Notes under the pieces: generated by a model | Database searches by the model: none | What the model saw: only the letters and a program-made list of their open reading frames with translations | What the model was told of the DNA's origin: nothing | Program-made: the position numbers and the translations under genes | Part shown: positions 5,996-8,126 of the stretch, piece by piece | How positions within the stretch are numbered: the stretch's first letter is position 1 | Layout: each line of letters opens with the position of its first letter | DNA from: Oscillospiraceae bacterium | GTDB lineage: Bacteria > Bacillota > Clostridia > Christensenellales > Aristaeellaceae | Length of the DNA stretch: 8,126 bases | Assembly: GCA_031282605.1 (NCBI GenBank) | Contig: JAITDK010000023.1 | Coordinates: 1-8,126, forward strand | Direction of reading: 5' to 3'

Positions 5996-6770
5996 CGCGA
6001 ACGGGCGGGTCGACATAAACGTTAATATCAAACCGGGCGATCCGTTGATCCAGGTGCGGGATCTCAAGAAGCGCTTCGGTAAGCTGCAGGTGCTCAAGGG
6101 CGTCAACGCCACGATCGCCAAAGGCGAGGTCGTCGTGCTGATAGGCCCATCGGGCAGCGGGAAGTCCACGTTCCTGCGCTGCATCAACATGCTTGAGCGC
6201 CCCCAAGGCGGCAGCGTAGTGTTCGAGGGGGTGAACCTGAACGCCTTGCATCGGCGCGAGCTGTATCATATCCGAGAGCGGATCGGGATGGTGTTCCAGC
6301 AATTCAATCTGTTCCCGCACCTGTCGGCGCTGGATAACGTGACAATCGCGCTGAGGCGCGTCAAGAACATGACCAAGGAGGATGCGGCCGCAGTGGCAAA
6401 GCCGCTGTTCGAGCGCGTCGATCTATCCGACAAGCTGAACGCGTGGCCGGATCAACTCTCGGGCGGGCAGAAGCAGCGGGTTGCAATAATCCGCGCGCTG
6501 GCGATGTCTCCCGACGTGATGCTGTTCGACGAGCCGACTTCCGCGCTCGATCCCGAGATGGTAGGCGAGGTGCTGGACGTAATGAAGGCTCTCGCGGGGG
6601 ACGGCATGACGATGGTAGTAGTAACCCATGAGATGGGCTTCGCGCGCGAGGTAGGCGACCGGGTGCTGTTCATGGACGAAGGCGTTATCCTGGAGGAAGG
6701 CGCGCCGCAGGATATATTCACGAACGCGAAGAATCCGCGGGCGAAGGAATTCCTTAGGAAGGTGCTGTAA
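5985..6770 (+). CDS. Amino-acid ABC transporter ATP-binding protein, GlnQ/HisP type
   Basis: The 261-residue nucleotide-binding subunit that drives the importer from the cytoplasmic side. All ATPase motifs are intact: Walker A GPSGSGKST (54-62), Q-loop VFQQFNLFPH (103-112), signature LSGGQ (157-161), Walker B VMLFDEP with Asp181 and catalytic Glu182, D-loop SALD, and H-loop His214 in VVTHEMGFA. FQQFNLFPHLSALDNV and THEMGFAREVGDRV are characteristic of the polar amino-acid (GlnQ/HisP/ArtP) branch rather than of peptide-transport DppD/F. The start is a GTG inside the permease gene. It adds about 20 residues before the usual opening strand (LIQVRDLKKRFG). TTG at Leu21 is a possible alternative, but it lacks a ribosome binding site. 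The TAA shares one base with the ATG of the peptidase gene. Confidence 0.95.
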   Translation: MSDNANGRVDINVNIKPGDPLIQVRDLKKRFGKLQVLKGVNATIAKGEVVVLIGPSGSGKSTFLRCINMLERPQGGSVVFEGVNLNALHRRELYHIRERIGMVFQQFNLFPHLSALDNVTIALRRVKNMTKEDAAAVAKPLFERVDLSDKLNAWPDQLSGGQKQRVAIIRALAMSPDVMLFDEPTSALDPEMVGEVLDVMKALAGDGMTMVVVTHEMGFAREVGDRVLFMDEGVILEEGAPQDIFTNAKNPRAKEFLRKVL

Positions 6771-7906
6771 TGGGTGTAATAGGTGTAATAGGGATAGCGG
6801 ATATTGAAGGCGCGCTGGGGCTGCTGGCTAAGTATGTGAATATGCCCTCCGGGCCGTGGGAGAAATCCAACGGCGACGCGCTGATGGCGGTGGCGGCGAA
6901 GGATTTCGAGGCGCTGGGGATGACAGTGAGACTGCGCGAATGCGAGAAGGTCGGCGCGGTCATTGAGGCGCGTTGGGGGAATCAGTCAAGGCCGCTGATG
7001 CTGATGGGGCATATGGATACCGTTTTCCCGCAGGAGGAATCCAAGCCGTTCGCGGTTGAGGGCGGCAGGGCGAGCGGCGCGGGCGTGCTGGATATGAAGG
7101 GCGGCGTCGCGATACTTCGCGCCGCGTTGAAGGGTGCGTTGACTAGGCTTGATCCGGTGAAGCATGGGGTTGTCGTGCTGCTAAATTGCGATGAGGAGTT
7201 GGGTTCGCCCGAGAGCGGGAAGTGGATTCTAGAGACGGCGAGGAGTTCGGCGGCGGCGCTGAGTTTTGAGCCGTCGAGGTCGGGCGGCGCCTTCGTGATG
7301 GAGAGGAAGGGCGTGAGGTCGTTCCGGCTGGAGTGCGGCGGCGTTAGAGGGCATTCCGGGTCAAGGTACAAGGAGTGCGCCAGTGCGATACAAGAGTTGT
7401 GTCAGCGCATAGCCAGGCTGTATACGCTGCGCGACGATGAGCGCGACATATCTATCTCTATAGGGGTGATACAGGGAGGAACGGCGGAGAATGTAGTAGC
7501 AGACGCGGCGTGGGCTAAGGGGGAATACCGCAGTTTTAATCCCGAGTATCAGGAGGAAATCAGGCGTAAGATACAGGCTATATGCGACGAGCCGGGCGTG
7601 CCGGGGACAACGACCAAGCTGACGTTCGGAGCGGAACATCCGGCGTTGGCGGCCAGCGAGCAGGGGCGCGCGCTGTACGAGATAGCGCGGGGCATTGGTG
7701 AGTCGCAAGGGAGAAAGCTGGGTTTGGAGCGCACGGGCGGTGCGGGGGATATCTCGATAGCGGGCAAGGCGGGCATACCGGTGCTGGATGGTTTCGGGAT
7801 GCTGGGTGACGGCGCGCACACGCTACACGAGTGTGCGGAGATAGAGGCGATCGGGCTGCAGATAGAGTTGGCGGAGCGGATGATAGTGGAGCTGCTGAGG
7901 AAATAA
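6770..7906 (+). CDS. M20 family metallopeptidase, glutamate carboxypeptidase-like
   Basis: A 378-residue zinc hydrolase, probably cytoplasmic (no signal peptide), of the M20 family that includes carboxypeptidase G2, ArgE and DapE. The di-metal site is complete: His81 and Asp83 in GHMDTVF, bridging Asp108 in GVLDMKGG, general base Glu142 and ligand Glu143 in NCDEELGS, Glu167 in FEPSRSGG, and His350 in GAHTLHE. His195 in RGHSGS belongs to the inserted dimerisation domain (~177-290) and completes the partner active site. The order and spacing best fit the glutamate carboxypeptidase-like branch. It likely cleaves an amide bond next to a free carboxylate; exact substrate unknown. The ATG overlaps the ATPase stop (TAATG) and has GGAAGG seven bases upstream. 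A 9-base tandem repeat encodes the N-terminal GVIGVI. Its Arg codon use (14 of 27 AGG/AGA) is unlike its operon partners. Confidence 0.92.
   Translation: MGVIGVIGIADIEGALGLLAKYVNMPSGPWEKSNGDALMAVAAKDFEALGMTVRLRECEKVGAVIEARWGNQSRPLMLMGHMDTVFPQEESKPFAVEGGRASGAGVLDMKGGVAILRAALKGALTRLDPVKHGVVVLLNCDEELGSPESGKWILETARSSAAALSFEPSRSGGAFVMERKGVRSFRLECGGVRGHSGSRYKECASAIQELCQRIARLYTLRDDERDISISIGVIQGGTAENVVADAAWAKGEYRSFNPEYQEEIRRKIQAICDEPGVPGTTTKLTFGAEHPALAASEQGRALYEIARGIGESQGRKLGLERTGGAGDISIAGKAGIPVLDGFGMLGDGAHTLHECAEIEAIGLQIELAERMIVELLRK
6773..6790 (+). repeat. Tandem GGTGTAATA repeat at the peptidase start
   Basis: Two exact copies of GGTGTAATA directly after the ATG encode Gly-Val-Ile twice. A related GTAAT lies at the ATPase stop just before. 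The copies probably arose by slippage and lengthen a non-conserved N-terminus without disturbing the frame. Confidence 0.6.
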
Positions 7907-7925
7907 GCCCCCCTCTGCCGTCGCA

Positions 7926-7957
7926 CCTCATCGTCCCCCTACGGAGGGACGATGAGG
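7926..7957 (+). terminator. Long perfect hairpin ending the amino-acid importer operon
   Basis: CCTCATCGTCCC (7926-7937), an 8-base loop and GGGACGATGAGG (7946-7957) form a perfect 12-bp stem 20 bases after the peptidase stop codon. It is followed by GAGGCAAAACC, not a T-run. Position and strength suit a transcript 3' end, although the hairpin may equally be part of a dispersed repeat. Confidence 0.6.
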
Positions 7958-8000
7958 GAGGCAAAACCGTTCGCATCACGTGACAGACTATCGGAGCGCA

Positions 8001-8114
8001 ACCGGCGATCCGAAGCCGGTAGAATGTGTATCACGATGGTCCAGGCGAAGCCTGGTCAGGATTCGAAAGGGCGGATAGCCCTTCGCAGGGTCAGGGACGC
8101 GGCGCATCCGCGCC
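8001..8114. repeat. Array of four short hairpins linked by GGTC(C)AGG motifs
   Basis: Consecutive perfect stems are ACCGGC/GCCGGT (8001-8020), CCAGGC/GCCTGG (8041-8055), AAGGGC/GCCCTT (8067-8083, extendable by CG/CG with a bulged A) and GGCGC/GCGCC (8101-8114). GGTCCAGG (8038), GGTCAGG (8054) and GGTCAGG (8089) sit at the junctions, so a modular unit is repeated. No reading frame of credible length covers it. It resembles the mosaic intergenic hairpin repeats common in Clostridia. A structured RNA is possible, and the array may continue past the right edge. Confidence 0.55.
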
Positions 8115-8126
8115 TTCGGGAAGGGG

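Overview
The 8.1 kb window comes from a high-GC bacterium (my estimate is close to 60% G+C). It carries a nutrient-uptake region: two ABC importers, one serine hydrolase and one metallopeptidase. Strong Shine-Dalgarno sites, two near-consensus TTGACA-N17 sigma-70/sigma-A promoters and hairpin-rich intergenic repeats suggest an uncultured Clostridia-like Bacillota. Synergistota or another diderm amino-acid fermenter cannot be excluded. Both substrate-binding proteins have plain signal peptides without a lipobox cysteine, which is unusual for a classical monoderm.

Minus strand, right to left. A GTG-started beta-lactamase-family serine hydrolase (4068-2632) ends in a GC-rich hairpin. Next, a TTGACA/TACTAT promoter (2499-2471) drives a peptide-type importer operon: DppB-like permease (start corrected to TTG at 2429), DppC-like permease with an unusual ~136-residue N-terminal extension, and the first 64 codons of a family 5 binding protein that runs off the left edge. 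No DppD/DppF ATPase is inside the window.

Plus strand. From a divergent ~380-base intergenic region, a TTGACA/TATACT promoter (4329-4357) drives a four-gene operon: family 3 amino-acid-binding protein, HisM/GlnP-type permease, GlnQ-type ATPase, and a cytoplasmic M20 metallopeptidase. The last three genes overlap end to start. A heptamer repeat plus a perfect hairpin separates the binding protein from the permease. The operon ends at a 12-bp perfect hairpin, followed by about 170 bases of consecutive small hairpins joined by GGTC(C)AGG links, which look like dispersed intergenic repeats.

Working model (inference): peptides enter through the Dpp-type system and amino acids or small amino-acid conjugates through the polar amino-acid system. 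The M20 enzyme, perhaps with the serine hydrolase, then releases usable amino acids in the cytoplasm. All gene families are known. The less ordinary parts are the DppC extension, the repeat/hairpin leader of the permease, the terminal hairpin array and the distinct codon use of the M20 gene. I found no convincing wholly new system.
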